Positions 46,162 through 54,125 of a DNA stretch of 64,000 nt are shown here, piece after piece. Below the pieces are notes generated by a model, which was given only the letters and a program-made list of their open reading frames with translations, was not told the DNA's origin and did no database searches. Numbering within the stretch: position 1 is the stretch's first letter; each line of letters opens with the position of its first letter. The stretch is taken from NCBI RefSeq assembly GCF_016464375.1, contig NZ_JADDIU010000008.1, positions 62,001 to 126,000 on the forward strand, in the 5' to 3' direction. The translations under genes and the position numbers were made by a program. The DNA is from Bacillus renqingensis. GTDB lineage: Bacteria > Bacillota > Bacilli > Bacillales > Cytobacillaceae.

Positions 46162-47271
46162 ATGAAATCAATTGGAATATTGGGGGTCGGTCAAGCCGGC
46201 GGTAATATAGCGGAAATTGCCGGATCCATGGGCTTTCAAACCGCACTTATCAACACGAATCAACGTGATGGCCAAGTGAATACAAGGGTGGAAAGGAAAT
46301 TTTTCGTTGCTGGCTTTAATGGTGCCGGGCAAAATCGCTCCATCGGATTAAAAGCGGTGAATGACAATTATCGAGAAATCATCGACTTTGTCCAACGTTC
46401 CTTTAAGAACATTAGGCTTCTGCTAGTGGCCTTTTCTACAGACGGTGGTACCGGCTCCGGAATGAGCCCATTATTAATGGACCTGTTATTAGATCACCTG
46501 CCAGGGGTCAACATAGGGGCAATCGCAATTGTGCCCGATCGAAACGTATTAGCTGGAAACCGAATCAATGCCGCCGAGTGCATTGAAGAGATTTCCCGAA
46601 TCGACTCCCTCTCCTCTGTATTCCTTGTTGACAATGACCAGATGCGAAAGTTAAACCCGCAATCCAGCAAACACCAAATCTACCTTTCTACCAACCAACA
46701 AGTCATGGAAGCGATCAATCATGTCCTGCAAGTAACGAAAAAGAGTTCATTTTACGGAAACTTTGATGAAACAGATTTAATGAATATACTCAGGACAAGA
46801 GGCGTAACCGTCATTTCTTCAACCACAATAACAGACGCAAAGACTACTTCAGATGTTGCCAGCAAAATCCAGCAATCATGGGCGAATACAGTATTTTGTC
46901 CGGTAGAATCAACAGGAGTCATTCGGGCAGGACTAATCTATGAGGGGCCTGAAAAAATGACAAAACTGATCAACGTCCCGGCAGTTTTTGAAAGGGTGGG
47001 TGAGCCGCTGGAATTATTTGAAGGCACCTATATTTCCGAAACGGACCCAACCATTACCACCATACTAGCAGGGATGCCATTTCCGAGCCGAAGGATGCTG
47101 GCCATTGAGGAATCGCTGGAAAAAAACAAGGAGCGGTTACAAAACTTAGTCAAAAAAGAGTTTACTCAAGCCTATGCTTCACGAATAACCTGGGCTTCAA
47201 GTCTAAAGGCCAGACCACAGGAGAGAAAGCCTGGAAGCATTTCATCAAAGTTATCTAAATATCAAAAATAA
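46162..47271 (+). CDS. TubZ-like tubulin/FtsZ superfamily GTPase
   Basis: A 369-residue protein beginning MKSIGILGVGQAGGNIAEIA, with the tubulin signature loop as DGGTGSG (residues 94-100) and the nucleotide-contact region NTNQRDG. Later segments (SSVFLVDNDQMRKL, LAGMPFPSRRMLAIEES with a helical basic tail) resemble the phage/plasmid TubZ proteins more than FtsZ; there is no FtsZ C-terminal tail peptide. TubZ filaments move plasmid or phage DNA. No TubR-like partner or tubC iterons were seen next to it, so it is probably a chromosomal orphan. ATG 46162 follows AAAGGGAGGG. Confidence 0.75.
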   Translation: MKSIGILGVGQAGGNIAEIAGSMGFQTALINTNQRDGQVNTRVERKFFVAGFNGAGQNRSIGLKAVNDNYREIIDFVQRSFKNIRLLLVAFSTDGGTGSGMSPLLMDLLLDHLPGVNIGAIAIVPDRNVLAGNRINAAECIEEISRIDSLSSVFLVDNDQMRKLNPQSSKHQIYLSTNQQVMEAINHVLQVTKKSSFYGNFDETDLMNILRTRGVTVISSTTITDAKTTSDVASKIQQSWANTVFCPVESTGVIRAGLIYEGPEKMTKLINVPAVFERVGEPLELFEGTYISETDPTITTILAGMPFPSRRMLAIEESLEKNKERLQNLVKKEFTQAYASRITWASSLKARPQERKPGSISSKLSKYQK

Positions 47272-47281
47272 CAGCAACCAA

Positions 47282-47327
47282 GGGTCAGTCCTTCACCGCG
47301 TTAAAACTGCGGGGGACTGACCTTTTT
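47282..47327 (+). terminator. Terminator, GGGTCAGTCC-type stem-loop
   Basis: GGGTCAGTCC...GGGACTGACC with a T6 run; same family as 41166-41215. Confidence 0.85.
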
Positions 47328-47567
47328 TGCCGTCTCCATCGTATTGGTAATTTAAATTGGTGTCTTGTTCAGGTTCGTTTATTTCCATCTCGGATGTTTA
47401 TTGATAAAGCAAGTTATGATTGGTTATTTAAATACGATGAAATTAATCCGTTTTTATAAAGAAAAAAGGAAGGCTGCAAGTGGAACAAGTATATGGTAAC
47501 CTTTTAGTACAATGCTTTGATGAAATTTTAAGAAAACATACATCAATTTAAGGAGGAGAAATTCTTT

Positions 47568-48308
47568 ATGGATGTACAAGATTTATTAGCTAGGATTTTC
47601 AAGGATTTTAAAACCTCAGAAGGCTATCAAACCCTATCATCTTCTGAAAAGCTTGAGTTTGATAAACTATTAAATCAAGTTGCCGATAAAGCAACCTTAG
47701 GTAAAAAGCAGCCTCGGATTGGCAAAAAACGAATCAATAGTAGGCTAACCTACCAGCTAAAAATAAGGCTTAGCGGGATACGGCCACCTATATGGCGGCG
47801 GATCTTAGTGCCGGGAAACATCACTTTCCACCAGTTGCACAACGTCATACAGTGCGCTATGGGTTGGGATAATTATCATTTATATTCTTTTATGGTAAAC
47901 AAAGTCCAAATTGAAGAGCTAAATGATCAAGATATGTGGATGCCCAGCGTTAGTGAACAAGTCGATTCAAACAAGGCGAGACTGGCTGAATGGGTAAATG
48001 AAGAAAAAGCCAAGTTCACCTATACCTATGATTTTGGAGACAATTGGGACCACATCATTTCTGTTGAGAAAATAGACAAAGCGGATGGAAAATTAGATTA
48101 TCCTGTTTGTTTAAAAGGAAAACGTGCCTGTCCCCCTGAAGATTGCGGTGGTGTTTATGGATATATGTTGTTGATAGATGAAGATATAGAGAATGATGAA
48201 TATGGAGAGGAATACCAACAAGAGTTGCAAGAGTACTATGGGAATATTGACCCAGAGAAGTTCAATTTGAATGAAGTAAATGAACTACTAAAAGAAATAA
48301 AATTGTAA
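47568..48308 (+). CDS. Plasmid pRiA4b ORF-3 family protein
   Basis: A 246-residue protein whose central domain (YQLKIRLSGIRPPIWRRILV, FHQLHNVIQCAMGWDNYHLY, then FTYTYDFGDNWDHIISVEKI and CPPEDCGGVYGY) is the pRiA4b ORF-3 domain found in many plasmids and chromosomes. The His/Asp/Cys-rich motifs suggest metal binding; function is unproven. The start follows AAGGAGGAGAAATTCTTT. Confidence 0.88.
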   Translation: MDVQDLLARIFKDFKTSEGYQTLSSSEKLEFDKLLNQVADKATLGKKQPRIGKKRINSRLTYQLKIRLSGIRPPIWRRILVPGNITFHQLHNVIQCAMGWDNYHLYSFMVNKVQIEELNDQDMWMPSVSEQVDSNKARLAEWVNEEKAKFTYTYDFGDNWDHIISVEKIDKADGKLDYPVCLKGKRACPPEDCGGVYGYMLLIDEDIENDEYGEEYQQELQEYYGNIDPEKFNLNEVNELLKEIKL

Positions 48309-48998
48309 AAAGGATGCTAGTCCCCTGCAAGGATTCGGTATTTTACTCCTTTTAAAAGGGAGATCAAATGGAGTAATGTGTCCAGGTCTGTGGCCGGGTA
48401 GGGGGGCAATTACTTCTTTTTTTATGGGTGATTGTGTAGTGTTAGCTACTATAAGTCCAAATGCTGTAGCTTGTGTTGTTTACTTGTACCTGATGATTTG
48501 TTGAGTTATGATCAGAAGAATTCCCGCAAGTTTGCCACTGCATTTTGAACTTGACCAAACAGAGAAAGGTGAAGACCTATCTGCGGGTAGAAGAAATTAG
48601 GTAAAGGGTCAGACCCCCCATTAATAGATAGAAACTGGCCCTTTAGTTGTTGTTGTTTGAATTTCCTCATTTTCCCATTCCTTTATGAGTGATTCCAAAT
48701 GGAGAACCGCCCTCGGTGTGGTTTGCAATCAGAACAAATCTATCGTCGGATATTTAAACTCTTCGTTTCCAAGGTTTTCTTACGTTTTTTTTGAGTTTTT
48801 TTCTTTTAAAATCGGTTTGGTGAGTTCCTTTTCTTTAAAGGAATATAAATTTATTATTTTTAACAGTAGAATTTATATCATTCGACTTTGAGAATTGTCC
48901 AGCTCCAGCCGCTAGGCGGGCGCCTTACGCTTTTTTATTTTTTTTGAAACTTTTCTCCGCTATTTTTCCCACTAATAGTTTGAAAGGGGGGTAAGAAC
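48309..48998. other. Long intergenic region with repeat fragments
   Basis: No gene is supported. AAAGGGTCAG...CTGGCCCTTT (48603-48644) is a degenerate member of the GGGTCAGTCC hairpin family. TTGTCCAGCTCCAGCCGCTA at about 48895-48914 matches the start of an interspersed repeat common in Bacillaceae. TGAAAC (48945-48950) before sigma gene 2 is a good ECF -35 element with an imperfect -10 (CCAC). Confidence 0.5.
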
Positions 48999-49535
48999 AT
49001 GAAGCAGGAAGAGCATACCATTGTAAAAAAGGCAATTAAGGGAAATAAAAAGGCTTTTGAACAATTAATTAAACAGCACTACGAACAAATCTACCGTACT
49101 GCATATTTATATGTACATAACGAAGCGGATGCTTTGGATGTTGTGCAAGAAGCCTCATACCAAGCCTTTACGTCTATCCATTCGTTAAAGAATCCTGAGT
49201 TTTTCATGACTTGGTTCACCAAGATTATCATTCGATATTCAGGGAAAGTTTTGGAAAAAAGGAGTAAGGTTGTACCACTGACAGATGAAATATTGCTAAA
49301 CGAAGTGCCGGCAGCTAAACCTGACCGTGAGGAGTCTATACTGATATTACATGCCCTAAGTCAGTTGAAAGAGAATTATCGAACAGTGCTCATCTTGTTT
49401 TACTACCATGATTACTCGATTAAAACCATTAGCCAAATGCTTAAGTTACCAGAAGGAACGGTCAAAACATATTTAAGCAGAGGGAAGGACGCCTTAAAAA
49501 AGTACTATATGGGGGAGGAACAAAGCCATGGATGA
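48999..49535 (+). CDS. ECF RNA polymerase sigma factor 2
   Basis: A 178-residue ECF sigma factor paralogous to the one at 32085. Region 2 contains RTAYLYVHNEADALDVVQEA; region 4 contains RTVLILFYYHDYSIKTISQM and LPEGTVKTYLSRGKDALKKY. It follows GAAAGGGGGGTAAGAAC and overlaps its DUF4179 anti-sigma gene by 8 bp, the same spacing as in module 1. An ECF-type TGAAAC upstream suggests autoregulation. Confidence 0.92.
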   Translation: MKQEEHTIVKKAIKGNKKAFEQLIKQHYEQIYRTAYLYVHNEADALDVVQEASYQAFTSIHSLKNPEFFMTWFTKIIIRYSGKVLEKRSKVVPLTDEILLNEVPAAKPDREESILILHALSQLKENYRTVLILFYYHDYSIKTISQMLKLPEGTVKTYLSRGKDALKKYYMGEEQSHG

Positions 49536-50943
49536 AAAGGAATTGAAAGCTGCAATCGAAAAAATAAATGTGCCAAAAGAGAAAGTGTTTAGGGCGATAG
49601 AAGAAGGGTTAAATAAGACGGATGAAAAGACTAATTCTTCTACTAAAAGGAGAGTTATATTCGCTGCTATCGCTGCCACGGCATTACTGGGGATTACCGT
49701 TACCTCCGGCTTTGTTCATCCTACGATGAATAAAGTGCTGGCGAAGGCACCCTTTATTGGGCAGATTTATCAAGAGTTCGAAGATCCATTAGGATTGGAT
49801 TTAGCAAAGCAAAACTTAGTCAAAGAACTAAATCAATCAATAACCAAGAATGGAGTAACAGTTAAGCTAACTAGTGCCTATTTTGACGGAAATGTGGTTT
49901 CCATTACAGGACATGTGAGCGGGGATTTAGAAAAGGGCCATAATGAAAAAGGGGAAGTAAGTTTCGATGTGAATTTTGACAACAATAAAGACGATCACGA
50001 CCCTTGGTTAGATGGGAAAATGACGGGCATTAAGAAAAAAGGAAACGGATATAATTTCCAGTGGCAATTGGAATACCCTCATAAGACAATTAAAGAAATG
50101 TTTACCCTTCCCATATCCATCCATTATATTAATGGGATTAAAGGCGAGTGGGATTTCGATATTCCGATTACGCAAGAGAAATTTAGGATATTGTCCGTTA
50201 TGCAGGAGAAAAGCTATCAAGATGAGGGCATCAAGATTGGGATAAAAGAGATTTTGGATGCAAAAGCCTCTTCATCCCTAGTATTTGAAATGGTAACGCA
50301 ATACAAGGATGATGACATTTATTTGGAGAAAGCGATTGATAATAATGGAAACGTGTACCATTTTGGAAATGGCAGAATTCTCTCTGAATTGAAGGAACAG
50401 GATGGTTATCATCGTTCAGTACGAGCGTTGATGGATAAGCTGAATGCTAATCGTTCATCGCTTACCTTCTATCCAACTCTATCCATTGCTGATCCTGCTG
50501 TAGATCAATTATTAAATACAAAAACCTTTACATTAAAAAGTAAACGAACGGACTTCGCACTAAAAATAAATGATGTAAAACAAGAAGGAAACAAACTGAT
50601 TCTCGATTACCATTTCTTAGGACTTCCTAAGAGTCTCAGCAAACATAATATCAGGTTACTGACGAATAATTTAGGTTATGGATTTATATTAGTTGATCAA
50701 AAGTATGTGAGTAAAATGGATCCAGAAAATCCGGTTCCACCTGAAAACCATAGTGTTTCAACAAATAAAGTAACCGTACTCGATGCAAAAACCGCCCATT
50801 TTCAATCTGTCTTTAATCTTACCGGTGATGAGAAGATTGAAAACTTTAAACTGGAAAACACAGTTCTACGCTTTAATTTTAGCAGCTTTATTGAAACGAA
50901 AAAGATGGAACCATTTACGGTAAATATCCCAAGTGCGAAATAA
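49528..50943 (+). CDS. DUF4179 anti-sigma factor 2
   Basis: A 471-residue protein with the same plan as 32611-33966: a short cytosolic part, a membrane helix (VIFAAIAATALLGITVTSGF), the DUF4179 core (MNKVLAKAPFIGQIYQEFED) and a C-terminal beta domain. The family tethers its cognate ECF sigma factor. The two modules are clearly paralogous, but their outer domains differ substantially, so the signals sensed may differ. Confidence 0.85.
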   Translation: MDEKELKAAIEKINVPKEKVFRAIEEGLNKTDEKTNSSTKRRVIFAAIAATALLGITVTSGFVHPTMNKVLAKAPFIGQIYQEFEDPLGLDLAKQNLVKELNQSITKNGVTVKLTSAYFDGNVVSITGHVSGDLEKGHNEKGEVSFDVNFDNNKDDHDPWLDGKMTGIKKKGNGYNFQWQLEYPHKTIKEMFTLPISIHYINGIKGEWDFDIPITQEKFRILSVMQEKSYQDEGIKIGIKEILDAKASSSLVFEMVTQYKDDDIYLEKAIDNNGNVYHFGNGRILSELKEQDGYHRSVRALMDKLNANRSSLTFYPTLSIADPAVDQLLNTKTFTLKSKRTDFALKINDVKQEGNKLILDYHFLGLPKSLSKHNIRLLTNNLGYGFILVDQKYVSKMDPENPVPPENHSVSTNKVTVLDAKTAHFQSVFNLTGDEKIENFKLENTVLRFNFSSFIETKKMEPFTVNIPSAK

Positions 50944-50956
50944 GCAGAGATAGAAT

Positions 50957-50994
50957 GAAGAGCCTAGGTAAACTTTTTGCCTGGGCTCTTCTTA
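50957..50994 (+). terminator. Terminator after sigma/anti-sigma module 2
   Basis: GAAGAGCCTAGG pairs with CCTGGGCTCTTC, then T-rich. It separates this operon from cas3. Confidence 0.85.
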
Positions 50995-51112
50995 ATTCTG
51001 CCCCTCCTATAAGTGAATAAACAAAGAGGAAGGTATAAAGAAAAAGTGCCTAATTTGAAGTGGTAATACACAAAAAGATATCTTTTAAACTATGGCAATA
51101 TTGTGATAACAA

Positions 51113-51152
51113 TTGACATTATTTGAGAAAATAGTCACTATAGGACTATAGT
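51113..51152 (+). promoter_or_regulatory. cas3 promoter with palindromic operator
   Basis: A consensus -35 TTGACA (51113-51118) is followed at -10 distance by the perfect inverted repeat ACTATAG-GA-CTATAGT (51137-51152). A dimeric regulator bound there would block the promoter. The regulator is unknown. Confidence 0.5.
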
Positions 51153-51225
51153 ATGATTTTTATATGTAAATTAACATAATCGAATTAATTTTTGAAACCA
51201 TTTCCATTCGCTATGCGGCTAGAGT

Positions 51226-51264
51226 AGTAGAAGTTAGAACTCTTAGGGGTCTTCTGCTTTTTTA
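51226..51264 (+). terminator. Terminator-like hairpin in the cas3 leader
   Basis: AGTAGAAG pairs (one G-T) with CTTCTGCT, followed by seven T, 30 bp before the cas3 start and downstream of its promoter. It may attenuate cas3 transcription or end a short leader RNA. Confidence 0.5.
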
Positions 51265-51294
51265 TAACTTATATTAAATCTAAGGAGGTATTTA

Positions 51295-53721
51295 ATGAGC
51301 TATATTGCACACATTCGTGAAAAGGATGGCGAAATTCAAACGGTTCATGAGCATTTAGAAGCAGTTCATCTATTATGTGAAAATATAGGTGGGAAAATTG
51401 GAGTAAAATATTTAGCGGGTTTATCTGGAATGCTACACGACTTAGGTAAAAATACGAATATATTTAGAACTTATATTCAAGATGCAGTGGCAAATCCAGA
51501 TAATCCACCCCCTAAAGGTTCTGTGGATCATTCAACTGCAGGAGGGAGATTGCTATATCAACGATTCTATAAAAAACAATCAAATTTTATTGGGAATCTA
51601 GCTGTTGAGTGGATGGCGATGAGTATTATTTCCCATCATAGCGGTTTAAGAGATTTTTTAACTACCGATTTGTCATCCGATTTTTTACGTAGAGTTTCGG
51701 AAAAAGAAATTCCAGAGTTTGAAAAAGCAGTAGCTACCTTTTTTAAGGAACAAATATCTGAAGCCGAATTTGAGGAATATTTTAAAAAGGCGAAAGGCGA
51801 AGTTACACATATTCTCAATGTTATAAAGGAAAATAAATTGAAACCGATTGCAATGTCGTTCATTATAAAATTTATTTTTAGTTCCCTAATTGACGCAGAT
51901 CGGACAAATACAAGAATGTTTGATGAAAATGAAGTTGAAGAAAAAATGGTTGATAGGCCTGCTTTTTTCAGAGAGAGTTATGCTGCCTTAATGGATAAAA
52001 TTTCATCTTTACGTAATTCAGAGCATGCTGGCAAACCTATAAATATATTAAGAATGGAAATGTCTAATCAATGTGAAAGATTTGCTTTTAATCCTTCTGG
52101 TATCTATACACTATCTATTCCGACTGGTGGAGGGAAAACATTGGCAAGTTTAAGATATGCTCTTAAACATGCAATGGAATATAAAAAAGACAGAATAATA
52201 TATATTGTCCCTTATACGACAATAATTGAGCAGAATGCACAAGAAGTAAGAGATATTTTAAAAAATGATGAGTATATATTAGAACATCATTCCAATATTA
52301 TTGAGGATCGAAACTTAGAAGATGAAGATTACGATCTGGTAAAAAAGAAATTAAAATTAGCTAAAGATAATTGGGACAGCCCAATTATATTTACCACAAT
52401 GGTACAATTTTTGAATGTATTTTATTCAAAAGGAACAAGAAACGTTAGAAGATTACATAATTTATCTAATTCTATTCTTATCTTTGATGAGGTACAATCT
52501 GTTCCTATTAAATGTATTTCATTATTTAATGAGGCATTAAACTTTTTGAGTAGTTTTGGTAATTCCAGTATTGTTTTGTGTACAGCAACACAGCCAGCTT
52601 TAGATTTTGTTGAAAACAATTTAAAAATTCCACCGGATTCAGAAATGATTAAAGATTTGAAGATGGTTGGTCAAAGCTTTAAAAGAGTAAATATTATAGA
52701 CAAAACAACTCCACAAGGTTTTAGTGCTGCAGAGTTAAAGACATTTATATTAGATGAGATGGAACAGGTAAATAATCTGCTTGTTATTTTGAATACGAAA
52801 ACAGCTGTTAGGAAGCTTTTTGAAGAATTAAACAATAAGGAAGAACGAGAAATTCATGATTATGTGCTATTTCACCTAAGTACAAATATGTGTCCCGCTC
52901 ATCGTAAAAAAGTGCTAAAAGATGTTAAAGAGGCACTTTCAAATAAAAAGCGAGTAATTTGTTTAAGTACACAGTTAATAGAGGCTGGAGTCGATATTAG
53001 TTTTGAGTGTGTCATTCGATCTTTGGCGGGGCTTGATTCAATTGCACAAGCTGCCGGAAGGTGTAATCGCCATGGAGAGTACGGAATTCGAAACGTATAT
53101 CTTATTAAGTCGGCGGATGAGGTGCTTACGAAGTTAAAAGAAATTAAAATTGGTGGGGAGCAAACTACACGAATATTAGAAGAATTTAAGGTGGAGCCTG
53201 AATTCTTCGGGAATAACTTATTATCCCCTGAAGCAATGAGTGTTTACTTTCAATATTATTACTCTCAAATTAGCAACAAATTGAATTATTCTATTGCAAA
53301 GTTGGATAAAACCATTTTTGATTTGCTAAATCAAAATCAGGATTACTATGTTGCTTTTAATAATAAAAATAAAACAAGATTTCCATTGATTAGCAGGCAG
53401 TCATTTGCAACTGCTGAACAGCATTTCCAAGTAATTGATAATCACACTACATCAGTTCTCGTCCCATACAATGAAGAAGCTAAACAAATGATTGCGGATT
53501 TGAATGGGAATTTAGATATTAGGGAACTAGGTAATCTACTAAAAAAAGCTCAGCAATATGTAATAAATGTGTACGACCCTGAACTTAAAAAACTGGATAA
53601 GGAAGGGAATATTGACCTCTTACTACATGGGAATGTTTATGCACTAAAAGAACCGGCGTATACAGACGAAATGGGATTGGATCTAAAAGGCGAGGGAAGC
53701 TGGTCATTAGAAATGTGGTGA
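51295..53721 (+). CDS. cas3: CRISPR-associated helicase/nuclease Cas3 (type I-C)
   Basis: An 808-residue effector recruited by Cascade to unwind and degrade target DNA. The N-terminal HD nuclease shows HDLGKN (His48, Asp49), HSTAGG and later HHSGL. The helicase has Walker A PTGGGKTLASLRY, the DExx box FDEVQS, CTATQPALDF and motif VI QAAGRCNRHGE. Both domains are intact. Start follows TAAGGAGGTATTTA. It is separated from the other cas genes by a 0.6-kb gap holding a crRNA-like RNA gene. Confidence 0.96.
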   Translation: MSYIAHIREKDGEIQTVHEHLEAVHLLCENIGGKIGVKYLAGLSGMLHDLGKNTNIFRTYIQDAVANPDNPPPKGSVDHSTAGGRLLYQRFYKKQSNFIGNLAVEWMAMSIISHHSGLRDFLTTDLSSDFLRRVSEKEIPEFEKAVATFFKEQISEAEFEEYFKKAKGEVTHILNVIKENKLKPIAMSFIIKFIFSSLIDADRTNTRMFDENEVEEKMVDRPAFFRESYAALMDKISSLRNSEHAGKPINILRMEMSNQCERFAFNPSGIYTLSIPTGGGKTLASLRYALKHAMEYKKDRIIYIVPYTTIIEQNAQEVRDILKNDEYILEHHSNIIEDRNLEDEDYDLVKKKLKLAKDNWDSPIIFTTMVQFLNVFYSKGTRNVRRLHNLSNSILIFDEVQSVPIKCISLFNEALNFLSSFGNSSIVLCTATQPALDFVENNLKIPPDSEMIKDLKMVGQSFKRVNIIDKTTPQGFSAAELKTFILDEMEQVNNLLVILNTKTAVRKLFEELNNKEEREIHDYVLFHLSTNMCPAHRKKVLKDVKEALSNKKRVICLSTQLIEAGVDISFECVIRSLAGLDSIAQAAGRCNRHGEYGIRNVYLIKSADEVLTKLKEIKIGGEQTTRILEEFKVEPEFFGNNLLSPEAMSVYFQYYYSQISNKLNYSIAKLDKTIFDLLNQNQDYYVAFNNKNKTRFPLISRQSFATAEQHFQVIDNHTTSVLVPYNEEAKQMIADLNGNLDIRELGNLLKKAQQYVINVYDPELKKLDKEGNIDLLLHGNVYALKEPAYTDEMGLDLKGEGSWSLEMW

Positions 53722-53726
53722 AAGGG

Positions 53727-53800
53727 AAAAACTCACCCTTGTGAATAGGTGAGTCCTCAAACAATAATAAATTAATTTCAATCCACGCTGTAAAAGCGAC
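53727..53800 (-). ncRNA. crRNA-like RNA with pseudo-repeat and terminator (CreA/CreR-like)
   Basis: On the minus strand 53800-53775 is a 26-nt pseudo-repeat. It starts GTCGC and ends GCGTGGATTGAAAT, identical to both ends of the 32-nt array repeat, with the inner 13 nt replaced by TTTTACA; a short CGCT/AGCG stem remains. A 20-nt pseudo-spacer beginning TAATTTATTATTGTTT (53774-53755) follows, then a terminator ACTCACC-N10-GGTGAGTTTTT (53754-53727). Cas5c should be able to process it. The spacer matches a site at 53879-53894 beside a TTC PAM. It is convergent with cas3. Confidence 0.82.
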
Positions 53801-53806
53801 AGTATT

Positions 53807-53834
53807 ATTTTAGCACGATTTCCCAAAATGTATA
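53807..53834 (-). promoter_or_regulatory. Promoter of the crRNA-like RNA
   Basis: On the minus strand TATACA (53834-53829), 16 bp, then the extended -10 TGC-TAAAAT (53812-53807). Seven bases after the -10 begins, the expected start falls at about 53800, the first base of the pseudo-repeat. Confidence 0.6.
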
Positions 53835-53859
53835 CCATTCTTTATAGTTTAATGATAAA

Positions 53860-53897
53860 ATATATATGGTAATTTTATAAACCATAATTAATTAGAA
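53860..53897. promoter_or_regulatory. Target site of the crRNA-like RNA in the promoter of ORF 53925
   Basis: On the minus strand a TTC (53897-53895) is followed by TAATTAATTATGGTTT (53894-53879). Against the pseudo-spacer, positions 1-5, 7-11 and 13-16 agree; positions 6 and 12 do not, and matching ends at 17. On the plus strand the site overlaps a TATAAA box (53876-53881) and an expected start near 53888, so bound Cascade would block transcription into ORF 53925. TTC is the usual type I-C PAM. Confidence 0.75.
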
Positions 53898-53924
53898 GAT
53901 GTACTTTGAAGGAGAATTGTTAAA

Positions 53925-54125
53925 ATGAATAAGAATCGTTACAAAACAAATTTTAAAAAAGCGATTGTGGAACTTTATGCAATGGGGAGATCTGTAAGTT
54001 ACCTCAGCAAAGAATATTCGGTACCTAAAAGCACTATTTATAACTGGTTACATGAAAAACAGCTAGAAGTATTAAAAATTAAAATAACAATCGTTAGATT
54101 TTCTAAATTAAACATTTCAATTTAG
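53925..54125 (+). CDS. 66-aa HTH protein between cas3 and cas5c (candidate CreT-like element or transposase remnant)
   Basis: The ORF has a good ribosome site (GAAGGAGAATTGTTAAA) and encodes MNKNRYKTNFKKAIVELYAM followed by GRSVSYLSKEYSVPKSTIYN, an IS3-OrfA/Tnp_1-type helix-turn-helix, then a short basic tail (LKIKITIVRFSKLNISI) unlike OrfA. It is either an insertion-sequence remnant or a small protein adopted by the locus. A nine-codon reading frame (53899-53928) overlaps its start. The upstream promoter carries the crRNA-like guide target. The following 207 bp hold CAGAGAGA/TCTCTCTG inverted repeats (about 54152 and 54212) and lead to cas5c. Confidence 0.5.
   Translation: MNKNRYKTNFKKAIVELYAMGRSVSYLSKEYSVPKSTIYNWLHEKQLEVLKIKITIVRFSKLNISI

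Noticed and set aside
46005-46205. 66-codon ORF before the TubZ-like gene
   Set aside because: It overlaps the ribosome site and start of the TubZ-like gene in another frame and has no ribosome site; it does not resemble a TubR DNA-binding protein.
48685-48891. 68-codon ORF in the long intergenic gap
   Set aside because: F/S/K-rich low-information peptide, no ribosome site, in a region with repeat fragments.
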